A stretch of 64,000 nt of DNA from Picochlorum sp. 'celeri'. Taxonomy: Eukaryota > Chlorophyta > Trebouxiophyceae. The DNA is taken from assembly GCA_010909725.1 (NCBI GenBank), contig JAACMV010000005.1, positions 372,001 through 436,000 of the forward strand, given 5' to 3'. Positions 1 through 9,262 of the stretch are shown here, in pieces. Positions within the stretch are counted from its first letter, which is position 1, and each line of letters opens with the position of its first letter. Both the position numbers and the translations under genes were made by a program. Under the pieces are notes generated by a model, which saw only the letters and a list, made by a program, of their open reading frames with translations, was not told the DNA's origin and searched no databases.

Positions 1-1
1 A

Positions 2-820
2 CTAAGTGGTGACGAAGATCAGCTAGCATTAGTAGGAACAACCGCTGTCGTTGCGTTATTGAGTAGCAAGTCCATGTTTGTGGCAAATTGTGGGGACTCG
101 AGAGCAGTGTTGTGCAGAAATGGCAATGCATTTGCACTCACCGATGACCATAAAGCTGCGCGCGAGGATGAGACTGCTCGAGTAGAGGCAGCTGGTGGTC
201 AGATTCTTTTCTGGAACGGTGTCAGAGTCATGGGTCTGTTGGCAGTGTCTCGTGCTATAGGAGATCACAGCCTGCGTCCCTATGTTATCGCAGATCCAGA
301 AGTGACGGTGGTGAATCGTCACCCAGGCGATGAGTTATTAGTCATGGCATCAGATGGCCTGTGGGATGTCATATCAAATCAAGAAGCATGTGCTTTAGCG
401 AAAAAATGCTTGTTGAGAGCGAGGCAGAAGGGGTCAACGCGGGAAAATGCAGCTCGTGTTGCTGCGACTGTATTAACTCGTGCAGCAGTAGACAGGGGAA
501 GCAGGGACAATATTACAGTCTTGGTTATTGACCTTATGCAAGATCCTGACGAATTACTTGAAGCTGATGCCATGAAAATGCGAATGTCTGAAGAAATAGT
601 CATGGCAGAGGGAAGTACTTGCAATAATGATACACCATCTGTGGCTCAGGAGGAAGGGGCTCAAACTGACAAAGAAGCAGTACACACTGAAGAAGAAAGC
701 AATGCAGATGCACCAAATAATATAGTAGAGGAGAAAGACGACGAAGAAGAGCCGGTCCAAATGTCGACGCTCAAAAGCTTCAAGTCTCCCTTTGAATTGA
801 TGGATGCCCCGACTGATTGA
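2..820 (+). CDS. Protein phosphatase 2C, 5'-truncated by window edge
   Basis: A Mg/Mn-dependent Ser/Thr phosphatase of the PP2C (PPM) fold. The reading frame is open from base 2, so the start codon and the N-terminal metal-binding motifs lie outside the window. Visible family motifs are VGTTAVVAL, ANCGDSRAVL, GVRVMGLLAVSRAIGDHSLR, ASDGLWDVISNQEA and GSRDNITVLVIDL, which carry metal-binding aspartates. The order and wording resemble plant ABI1/HAB-type PP2Cs, but the regulatory N-terminus cannot be seen. After the catalytic core comes an acidic, low-complexity tail of about 90 residues rich in Glu and Asp, probably disordered. The family call is secure; the substrate is unknown. Confidence 0.93.
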   Translation, partial: LSGDEDQLALVGTTAVVALLSSKSMFVANCGDSRAVLCRNGNAFALTDDHKAAREDETARVEAAGGQILFWNGVRVMGLLAVSRAIGDHSLRPYVIADPEVTVVNRHPGDELLVMASDGLWDVISNQEACALAKKCLLRARQKGSTRENAARVAATVLTRAAVDRGSRDNITVLVIDLMQDPDELLEADAMKMRMSEEIVMAEGSTCNNDTPSVAQEEGAQTDKEAVHTEEESNADAPNNIVEEKDDEEEPVQMSTLKSFKSPFELMDAPTD

Positions 821-901
821 TATGCATCAGAGGTCTTGTCTATTCTTTCCCGTGCAATCATCCATTCAGATTTTAAATTAAAATACTTTAAAAGTCAATA
901 A

Positions 902-2530
902 TTACACATACTTGTATTTTTTGCGAACGAACCAAACGAGCCTCCAGGTGCACAGGATTGCCAAAACAAGAGACAAACATCCAGTAGCCACCCATGCATC
1001 AAACAAGCCTGACAAATCGGATGACAGAGCACAGCAAATATACGCCTTGATTGCTGAATATAAATCGTAAATATTGGTTCTAGATCCTATCCTATCAATT
1101 TCTTTAATTGAGTCCAGTGCTTCAGGCGCTGCAGAAGCAAGAGAAGACAATGATGCCTTGAGATCTGTAGAGAGCACAGAGGACACGACAGGGAGATTCG
1201 TCAACGTTGGCAACTGCAGTAACAGGTCTTCCAGCCCACTTGTTTCATATAAATTCAGCAAGTCTCCTGCCCTTGGGTCTACAATCTTGCTGGCAGCCTC
1301 TCCAACTACGTACTCTGTTGGAGGTATGGGATTCACATAGTACTCTATAGCTCGTAGTGCAAACTTTTTAGCCAAAGGATCACCAATATAATCACCAGCG
1401 TAGTTCACAACGAACGTCTCAGTATATAAACAACCGTCTTCCGCCACATAGTTGACTCCTTTCAACAAGCCTACCCCCAGGAACATGAGCAGTGCAACAA
1501 AAAGCCACAGCATGATGACAGCCGTGGCACCCACTCTGGGGTATGATCCCCACACAACAAATCCCGCAGACACCAATGAAAACAAAATTACCATCCCAAA
1601 TAAAACTGCTATAGCTATAAATCTTCCAGTCGTTTGAAATGCCATCGTGGGAGATTCGAAACTGTCACGGAACCCTTGCAGGCCCTGCACAAATGTTTCA
1701 TTGGCAACCTCTTGAGCAGTTCGAACAGGCTCTTTTAAATCATACAGAATTCCCTTCACATCTCCTAATTCATTGAGACCATTGGTTATCAAGCTTTCAA
1801 GCCCCAATAGTTGATCATTATTCGCGGCAGATAATAAGAGATCTTCGTTTTTCATCACAGTCTCTAGAGCTGGTTCCACCTCGTCAATTAGCCCAGTCAA
1901 CTGCGTCAAAATATTACTCACGGAGATGGCCACGTTTTCAACCAGATCGAAAACGTTCCAAAATTCACCTACAACATTATTTGTATGATCGATTGAGGAA
2001 TAGATCCCCCAAGAGGCGACACCAACAGTGGCAAGCATGAACAGCACAATGCTCCAGTTCAAAATCTTTTCCACTTTATACTTCTCAGACCAAGTGAGTG
2101 TTTTCGGCAATCCGAAATGCGCATCAACTTGATACGCATTTTCTTTTGTCCTATCAGCTGTGATGAATTGATCTTCTATCGTATCCTCTGGAAGGCGGTC
2201 AGTCCGTTTCCTTCTGGTTGTGCAACAGCAACGACAAAAGGAGACACTTGTCTACAGACACAAAAACAGCATCGCAACCACAATCCCTCTCGCGATATGC
2301 CAATCAAATATTCAACATACCCAAATAATCACTCCAATCATAGCAATAGCAGCCAAGCATCCCAGCACAATGCCTGGCACTATACTTGTCAGGACACCTT
2401 TGTAATATGAAAAGTCATCTGGCCTAAACTCCACCGCATCTTCCGCATTAAAATCCTCTAGTGTCAAATGACCTTCAAGACACTCTGGTAAGAGTGGATT
2501 TACCACCACTGGAGATGTATCCGTAGCCAT
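902..2530 (-). CDS. Five-span membrane protein, unknown function (2 exons)
   Basis: CDS is complement of 902..2251 joined to 2321..2530, with a 69-nt phase-0 intron (donor GTATGT, acceptor CTGTAG); 519 residues. The ATG at 2530 precedes a short acidic N-terminus and a first membrane span near residues 45-70. A juxtamembrane Cys-rich basic stretch beginning FCRCCC follows, probably palmitoylated. A second span lies near 135-155, two more near 280-333 and a last near 495-514. The long loops between them suggest a tweety/prominin-like or plant plasma-membrane protein architecture. This is a topology comparison, not a recognised motif. Intron placement joins TM1 directly to the Cys cluster, which supports the model. 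Confidence 0.72.
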
Positions 2531-2923
2531 ACTATCGTTGCCACACGCGCAGCTCCAGCAGCAGTTGGAGAACTCCCTTCACACACGTGTACCGCGTTGC
2601 CCCTTGACGGCCCAGCACGGCTAATACGGGTGTTATATGTAGTCTGCTGAAGAAATTGATCCTGAAAAGAGACAATCTTTTTCCAGAAATATCGGTCTCG
2701 TGTACTCTGGGGGTGCAGCTTGTTCCAACAGAGAAATTTTATTATTCTTTTTACGGACGTTTTCTAGCTCTGAACGGTGACGTCCTTTTCAGAGATGCGA
2801 TGAAAACATGCTGTCTTGTACTTCCGCCGATAGCATGGCATTAATTCAATGATGAACGTGTAATACTACGTATCTAAACCATTAATTGATAGGGTTTTTG
2901 AAGATTGTTTGGAGTATCGAACC
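2531..2923. other. Divergent intergenic region
   Basis: About 390 bases between the starts of the membrane protein (minus) and the phosphohexomutase (plus). No ORF, RNA or repeat is supported; it presumably holds both promoters. Confidence 0.5.
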
Positions 2924-4895
2924 ATGCTGTCTCGATTGGGATCAACATCCTTCCCGAATGGGAAACAGAGAAACAGTGGTCTCCGAGGATCATATTCTGT
3001 GGCAAGAATACTGCATAAAATTACCGATCCTCGTTATTCGCATGCATTGGTATACAGACGGCCATGTCTGAGGAATAGAGGAGGAAGACAACAGATCACA
3101 CTGACTGGTCCTTCAGGCACTGCGCTCTCGGCGATCAAAATGGCCGATGGCTCCAGACACGGAGATCTCGACGCTGCGTTTAAAAAGCTACAGAATGGAT
3201 CGGATATACGGGGATTTGCTTTTGATGATAATCCAGATGAGCCCATGAATTTGACTCCAGGGAGAATGTACTATGTGGGGAGGGCCTTTGGGACGTGGCT
3301 GCGAGACCGCACGGGGCGGACGGATGCCTTACGCGTCTCAATCGGATCTGACCCTCGTTTATCAAGTGATGTATTGAGTGCGTCCATGGCAGCTGGATTG
3401 GCTCACGAAGGAATAAAGGTGATTCAATTTGGTCTCTGCACAACACCTGCCATGTTCATGTCATGCATTCTTCCAAAGCACAAATGCGATGGAGCCATTA
3501 TGATCACAGCGTCACATCTTCCGAAGAATAGAAATGGTGCCAAATTCTTTACGCCAGATGGTGGGCTTGGCAAACCTGACATCAAACAGATACTACAGAC
3601 AGCATCAGAAACTGCTGCCATGGATGGCGTGCTGGATGCCAACGCTGCCTGGTATGTGGATCATGCGATTGTGGCACAGGCAGCGTTGGAGTGCGACGCG
3701 CAATTGATCAGCAAGGATGAATTTTTGGAGGACTATGCTGCGTATTTAAGAGGAATTGTGATTGATCAAATCAATCATCCAGATCACAGGGAATCTCCTC
3801 TGCAGGGGCTCAGCATTGTTGTGAATCCAGGAAATGGTTCTGGTGGCTTTTTTGCTACAAAAATTTTGGGTCCACTCGGAGCAAATGTATCTGGATCAAT
3901 CAATCTGGAGCCAGATGGAACCTTCCCCGCACATAAACCGAATCCTGAAGATGCTGCGGCTGTGGATGCAACAAAGCAAGCTGTTCTGGAGACTCGAGCC
4001 GACTTGGGAATCATGCTGGATACTGACGTTGATAGATCTGGATTTATTGATAGAAATGGTCGACCAATCAATCGAAACAAGTATATAGCACTTGCTGCTG
4101 CCATTGCATTGAAGACACATCCTGGTGCAACAATTGTCACAGACAGTTGTACATCAAACGGCCTCAAAACATTTATTGAATCGCTCGGTGGACGACATTT
4201 CAGATTCAAAAAAGGATATAAAAACATTATCGACAAGGGCATACAGCTGAACGAGGAAGGGATAGATTGCCCGTTGATGATGGAGACCAGCGGTCATGGA
4301 GCTCTCAGGGTGGGTAGTTTTTCTTTGTCATTATTATTTGCTGCACATGAAGAGTGATGATGACGAGCACGACTACTAACAAATATACATTATACTGTAG
4401 GAAAATTATTTCTTAGACGATGGTGCATACGGGGCCTTGAAAATTGTCATAGAGGCAGTCAGGAGAAGGATTGAAGGAGAACCTGACATTTCCGTGCTAC
4501 TCGAAGATTTACAAGAGGCAAAGGAAGCCATGGAAATCCGAGTAAAAATCCTTGCGGATGATGTACAGAGCGAAGGTATCAAAATCACTGAGGCATTTAA
4601 AGAGTGGCTCGACGCTGGAGCTGGAGGAAATGATAGCTGGTCTTTAGAGCCAGAAAACTATGAAGGCTGGAGAGTCAACATTGCAGAGAAGGGCGGCACA
4701 TACGGATGGCTCCTGTTACGTCCAAGCCTCCACGACCCCGATATTGTTATTAATGTTGAATCTGAGCAGGTGGGAGGTATGGCAACCCATCTACAGCACC
4801 TCATGTCTTTTTTCAACCAGCACTCATTCAGTGTGTCAACAGATTTGGTGACTACTTACATTACAGATCATAGTAGCAGTAGTAAAAATCATTAA
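2924..4895 (+). CDS. Phosphoglucomutase/phosphomannomutase family protein (2 exons)
   Basis: CDS joins 2924..4309 and 4401..4895 across a 91-nt phase-0 intron (GTGGGT...CTGTAG); 626 residues. Alpha-D-phosphohexomutases move phosphate between C1 and C6 (or an equivalent pair) through a phosphoserine. The active-site loop TASHLPKNRNG is at about residue 195, with the phosphoserine near 197. The metal loop DTDVDRSG is near 366-373, and the sugar-binding ETSGHG is near 455, just before the intron. The first 65 or so residues are Ser/Arg-rich before the domain starts, consistent with an organelle transit peptide. The whole resembles the plant plastid-type PGM/PMM-like proteins rather than cytosolic PGM. 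Substrate specificity is not assignable. The start is the first ATG of the frame. Confidence 0.9.
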
Positions 4896-5057
4896 AGTTG
4901 ATAAATAGTATCATGGGGTTCACTTAAAAAAGATGCCCGGTGTTCCTTTTGCATCCTCCTCTGATAGTTTTCTGTGTAATCCAGTAATGATTTTTCTGTA
5001 AACAGTGTTGCAATTCGTGTTCCCAGGAGATTCCAGTAAGCAAATCTCAATATATAT

Positions 5058-6233
5058 CTACTCCATGAGAAACACAACAAGTTTTCTATGCGCCATAGCT
5101 TGCGTATCAACTGCAATGAAATTATTCATCTTTTGTACGGCTTCACATGCTGCAAGTCTCGAGGTGTACCTCACCAATGCAATGTTTTCCTGGGCATTAT
5201 ACTCCACAGAGGCAATGCCTCCAAACGATGAGAAATTCTCATAAACCCACAGCCGATCCGCACTGAGCGGTAACTGCTGTATCTGAATGCTTGTTGGACC
5301 CTCCGCCACAGGCAGAGCCCGTGGGATGGACATGTTCCCAGACAATGACCGTTCAGGCAAATGACCCCCATGAGACGGCACACTCACTTGATAGAGCACA
5401 GACAATGCCTGTTGCACCGCTGCCGCATCCAATGAAGCGGAACCCTGCGGCGACACAAGAGTACTCCCGCCTGCTTCCTGCTTTCTCGCCAACCTCTCAT
5501 TCTTTTCCTTTGCCGACTCTGCAAACCTGACAACCAGACCATGCAAAGAATTCCCAGGCTTCATCCCATTCAACGCTTGTATTGCGCTTGAGGCCGACTG
5601 AATCGAATCCATCTTGACAAGCGCACTACTCCCTCGAAACTTGTCCAAACAATCAAACATTTTCACATCAATCACCTTGCCACACATGCTGAAAAGTGAC
5701 CTCACTTGTTCTGCTCCAAATGATGCTGGAACATGCTTCACATAACAACTATCACAAGGCGTCAACCCCGACGAGCTTTGCGTCAACGGCGGTCCCGCAT
5801 CAGCATCAGCAAATTTGACACAGAGTGTCTGCCCACCAATAACATGCCCATTCAACAAATCCACAGCACGCTGCGCATCCTCCAGACACCCATATCGCAC
5901 AAATCCATACCCAAGTGATACTTTCGTCACATTATGCCTCACCAAACGCAAGCTCGTCAATGTACCACACGTCTCGAACAGTGTAATCATCTCCTCCTCA
6001 GACCATGCCAGGGGAACCCCCCGAACAAACACATTTGGATGATTGTGCCCCGACCCAGTCCGTTGCGGCTCCCATGTCGGCGACGCCCCTTCTGATCTCT
6101 TTACTTGAGAACGATCACTGATATCCTTGCCTTCTGCCGCGACGCTATCGAAAGGAGACTGAAACAAGGATACATTACCGGTGCCACCCATGATTCCTCC
6201 AGGGACACTATTATTTTTCTCGTCCATGCCCAT
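5058..6233 (-). CDS. RNA-binding protein with three RRM domains
   Basis: A single-exon gene encoding 391 residues. RRM1 is at about 67-142, with an RNP2-like NVFVRGVP and RNP1-like GYGFVRY. RRM2 is near 162-236 (CYVKHVPAS). A third, more divergent RRM at about 318-391 ends the protein (SIQIQQLPLS and IALVRYTS). The N-terminus and the 240-315 linker are Ser/Gly/Pro-rich. Two adjacent RRMs plus a separated C-terminal one recall ELAV/CELF-like proteins involved in mRNA processing or stability, but orthology is not claimed. The start is the upstream of two close Met codons (residues 1 and 3). Confidence 0.85.
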   Translation of the reverse strand: MGMDEKNNSVPGGIMGGTGNVSLFQSPFDSVAAEGKDISDRSQVKRSEGASPTWEPQRTGSGHNHPNVFVRGVPLAWSEEEMITLFETCGTLTSLRLVRHNVTKVSLGYGFVRYGCLEDAQRAVDLLNGHVIGGQTLCVKFADADAGPPLTQSSSGLTPCDSCYVKHVPASFGAEQVRSLFSMCGKVIDVKMFDCLDKFRGSSALVKMDSIQSASSAIQALNGMKPGNSLHGLVVRFAESAKEKNERLARKQEAGGSTLVSPQGSASLDAAAVQQALSVLYQVSVPSHGGHLPERSLSGNMSIPRALPVAEGPTSIQIQQLPLSADRLWVYENFSSFGGIASVEYNAQENIALVRYTSRLAACEAVQKMNNFIAVDTQAMAHRKLVVFLME

Positions 6234-6885
6234 GCAGAGAAATGCGAGATCTCAATAAAATTCAATAGGTAGACATCAGCATCGCACGCATTCCTGCACA
6301 CCATGTCGACATCTGTTCATAGTATTCCTTCAGAGGCGTTATCCTTTGGAATAACGTGTCAGACACACAAGAGGTTCCACAGATCTACAACAGGTTCATA
6401 CAAATGCGGTCGTACGATGGAAATTATTCCATCAATATATATACGATACAAATACGCATAATGTACCCCTGTGGCTATCCAGTTTGTGATACAATTGAAC
6501 AAGATGCATTTCTTGCGACGCACCTGTTGGCAACCAAATACTCATTCACCACTCGCGTATGTACAGGAAATCACGCATAAAAATATGAAATAAATACTTT
6601 GCTTGCATCACCTCATCAATTGGGCCACATGAATCACCAGAATCGAATCTCGTTGCTCGAATGCCATGAAAACTCCCTGGTGGTACTGCTGTTTCGGGTG
6701 TTTTGGTGACACAGTCCTATGGACGCAGTTGTTGACAGGAAGCGAATAGGGATCAACGATGGACGGCCGCCATACAGAGACTGAATGGTATATCCCGGTC
6801 AGACTGTCCCTTGTATGGGATGGGTGTATCTATCTATATATGTATTACCTTCTCCCATCAACCAGCATGTTGATAGGGATTTAAG
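6234..6885. other. Intergenic region, 650 bases
   Basis: AT-rich sequence between divergent genes. A TATA-like run (about 6827-6845) lies 40-60 bases before the ATG of the next gene and may be its core promoter. A 74-codon ORF at 6356-6580 has no coding character. Nothing else is supported. Confidence 0.45.
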
Positions 6886-7782
6886 ATGTATACTCTGAAT
6901 TGGTCTTGTTGGCCAACAACCATGGTTGTACAAGGTCTCGAGCTCTTCGCGACTGCAAAAAAAAGAGTCATCAACTGTATCGACCCAATGGTGACATTAG
7001 GTATCAACAATCCTTCTCGATCAGGTTGTTGTTGTTCTACAACCTCTTGGTTGGTTCGTCACCATGTCGGTGGAGAGAATTCGTTGCACTCTCATGGACG
7101 ATACCCGATAGGGTCAAAACATCCAAGAAGATATACTTCTAGCGATGCTGTGAGACAATCGAGGATAGCTGCGTATAGAGTGCCCAAAGGAACTTTTATC
7201 CGACAGGACTCCAAGTCTGATATGAAGCAGTATGGAGAGATGCTGGGGTTGTTGGAATTGAATGGGATACAGCGGATGACGGCGATTAATCTGATTGAGG
7301 GTGTGGAGGTGGACGTGAATGAGGCGCAGAAGAGGGTGTCGGTTAAATATCTCACAGTGGTGCCCTTCTACCAGGTTGTGGAGACGTATTCGTTGGATGG
7401 TGGCAGGAAGACGAGGAATGCGAGGAGGGATTTGCGTGGTGGAGATATGACCTGTAGTGCGAGTTTGAAGAATGATGCGCCGCCGGAGAGTGGCGAGATG
7501 AACATGGTGCTGCGGTTGGAATCGTATTGGAAGGATCCCAATGCTGGAGGATTGTTGGAGGAGATGCATGTTGCTCGAGGGGGTGAGCAGTTGATTGTGC
7601 AGTCGACGGTGAGTGTGAAGAGGGGGACAGCGACGTGTCGGATGGTGTATGACAAGGTGGATGTGTATGAGCCCAAGTTTCGCTGGAATCCTGTGACTGC
7701 TGCCAGGGTGATGATGGGGGGTCGGCCAGAGGATTTTTTGTTCTTCTTTTCTCGGAATACTGATATGTGCTTGAAGCAGTAG
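6886..7782 (+). CDS. Conserved-looking unknown protein, possible calycin (FABP/lipocalin) fold
   Basis: A single-exon ORF of 298 residues, not recognised by name. The first 95 residues are low-complexity with Cys, Ser and Arg and could be a targeting region. From about 100 on there is a run of alternating beta-strand-like segments. Its order recalls fatty-acid-binding proteins: a helix-like DMKQYGEMLGLLELNG, strands ending in a LDGG turn, then LIVQSTVSVKRGTATCRMVY close to the end, like the closing strands of FABPs. The C-terminal 40 residues (FRWNPVTAARVMMGGRPEDF) are extra. The fold is inference from pattern only. The GC-biased codon use in the second half supports real coding. Confidence 0.6.
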   Translation: MYTLNWSCWPTTMVVQGLELFATAKKRVINCIDPMVTLGINNPSRSGCCCSTTSWLVRHHVGGENSLHSHGRYPIGSKHPRRYTSSDAVRQSRIAAYRVPKGTFIRQDSKSDMKQYGEMLGLLELNGIQRMTAINLIEGVEVDVNEAQKRVSVKYLTVVPFYQVVETYSLDGGRKTRNARRDLRGGDMTCSASLKNDAPPESGEMNMVLRLESYWKDPNAGGLLEEMHVARGGEQLIVQSTVSVKRGTATCRMVYDKVDVYEPKFRWNPVTAARVMMGGRPEDFLFFFSRNTDMCLKQ

Positions 7783-7951
7783 AACTATTAGTAATAATTG
7801 CATTTTCAAATTGAGAATGTGAAATACATAACAAAGCAGCAACTCTCTTTCTTTCTGTCCTCTTTTTTATTTTATTTTTTTCTGCGAGCGTGCATAACAT
7901 CAATTAAAATGCCTGGATCTCCTATAAATAAAGATAAATACATACACGTCT

Positions 7952-7972
7952 TGATGATGATGATGATGATGG
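7952..7972. repeat. GAT/TGA trinucleotide microsatellite
   Basis: A run of about six ATG/TGA units in the gap between the convergent genes at 7782 and 8037. It gives spurious Met- or His-rich frames and has no evident function. Confidence 0.7.
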
Positions 7973-8036
7973 AAAAAAACATACACATAATTCTCTGAAT
8001 ACTGCATTGCTTGAATGGTTGTTGTATATAATAACA

Positions 8037-9091
8037 TTACATTTTGCTGACGGTGGTTGAGTTGGTTGTGATGTTCCACGCAGCCAGTTGGTCCTGGATC
8101 CATGGCATCCAGTATTCAACGCTTGTGTACACCCCAAAAGTGCCGTTAGAGCCGCAGATCAAATTAGAGTCGCCGTAACTCACAATGCCGACAAGGATGT
8201 CGGATTCTGTACTGCTAAAGTTTCCTGAGAAATCCAAACTATCACTGTCTGTCCAGGATTTTCCAGGAATGACGAGGGGTCCTCCGCTATCACCAATGCA
8301 CGTGTCTTGCCATTCTAGCTGGTCAATGGCAATAAAGTGGTCTCGTTCAATCACCACTTTGGAATAGTCTGGCACAGTTTCACTGTAAAATACTGTCACG
8401 TATTCCAAAACATTACTTGAATTCATAGTTTCATCAAGGCCCATTCCTGATGCCACAAGAAGGTCGCCTTCATTGAGGAGAGTGGTGACATCTGTCGTAT
8501 TCTCTCTCTTCTTTGCTACTGGTGCTACTGGGGGTAGAGAGACGATGGAAGATTCCATCGTTGCGTTCGATGCAATGCGAACAAGAGCGATATCGCCGTA
8601 GAATTTATCTGCATATGGTTGAATGTCTGGGTAGAATTCATTTGGGATGGCTATATCGATCACCCTCGCATCTTGAAAGGAGACTGTCCCATTGATTGCT
8701 GCGTCTGTGGCAACCTTTGCAGTGATGATTGGAAATGGAGACCTCCTATCATCAACAACGCAGTGTGCTGCCGTAGCAATGACTCCTTCTGCAATGACTG
8801 CTCCCCCACATGTAAACACGTTGAAGAGTATGTCCGCCATGATGAGGGCAAAGTATGGCTGCTGGTTGTCAACACTCCTCCCAAAGGCAACTCTTGGTTC
8901 TTTTTGCACTGGCCTCCCTGCACATATGGATATGAATTCAAGCATATATGTTACGGTTGTGTTTTGAGGCATGATTGGAGTGTGTTTGATGTTTCGCACG
9001 CACCTGTAGTAGAGAGAATTGCTCCAGAAAGGAGGAGCGTCAGCACCCAAAGACCCAGAATTCTCCACCTGGGCAGCATCCATGGTGCCAT
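8037..9091 (-). CDS. Secreted trypsin-like serine protease, S1 family (2 exons)
   Basis: CDS is complement of 8037..8917 joined to 9004..9091, with an 86-nt phase-1 intron (GTGCGT...GTGCAG); 322 residues. Using the ATG at 9091 with this splice gives a clean signal peptide (hydrophobic LWVLTLLLSGAILSTTG) followed directly by the protease. An unspliced reading from 9083 has none, so the spliced model is preferred. The catalytic triad is visible as TAAHC (His), GDIALVRI (Asp) and GDSGGPL (Ser). Several NxS/T sequons fit a glycosylated secreted or vacuolar enzyme. The classic IVGG activation site is altered, so zymogen processing is uncertain. Substrate is unknown. Confidence 0.9.
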
Positions 9092-9262
9092 GGTGAGGTT
9101 TTGAGTTCGAAGCGTTACTTTATTCTATTTTTAAATATGTATCGTATGGCATTGAATATGGAATCTGTGTATTCAGAAATGCATGTCAACGCGCTGCATC
9201 CAATCTTATACCCCAACTGGATTCTTGGACTGGCCAACAATATCTAGAACAGGGGGCCGCTG

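Noticed and set aside
6356..6580. 74-codon ORF in the gap before the calycin-like gene
   Set aside because: No codon bias, no domain, AT-rich composition; chance frame.
9081..9083. Unspliced protease start at 9083
   Set aside because: It gives no signal peptide and reads through the intron; the spliced start at 9091 gives a clean signal peptide.
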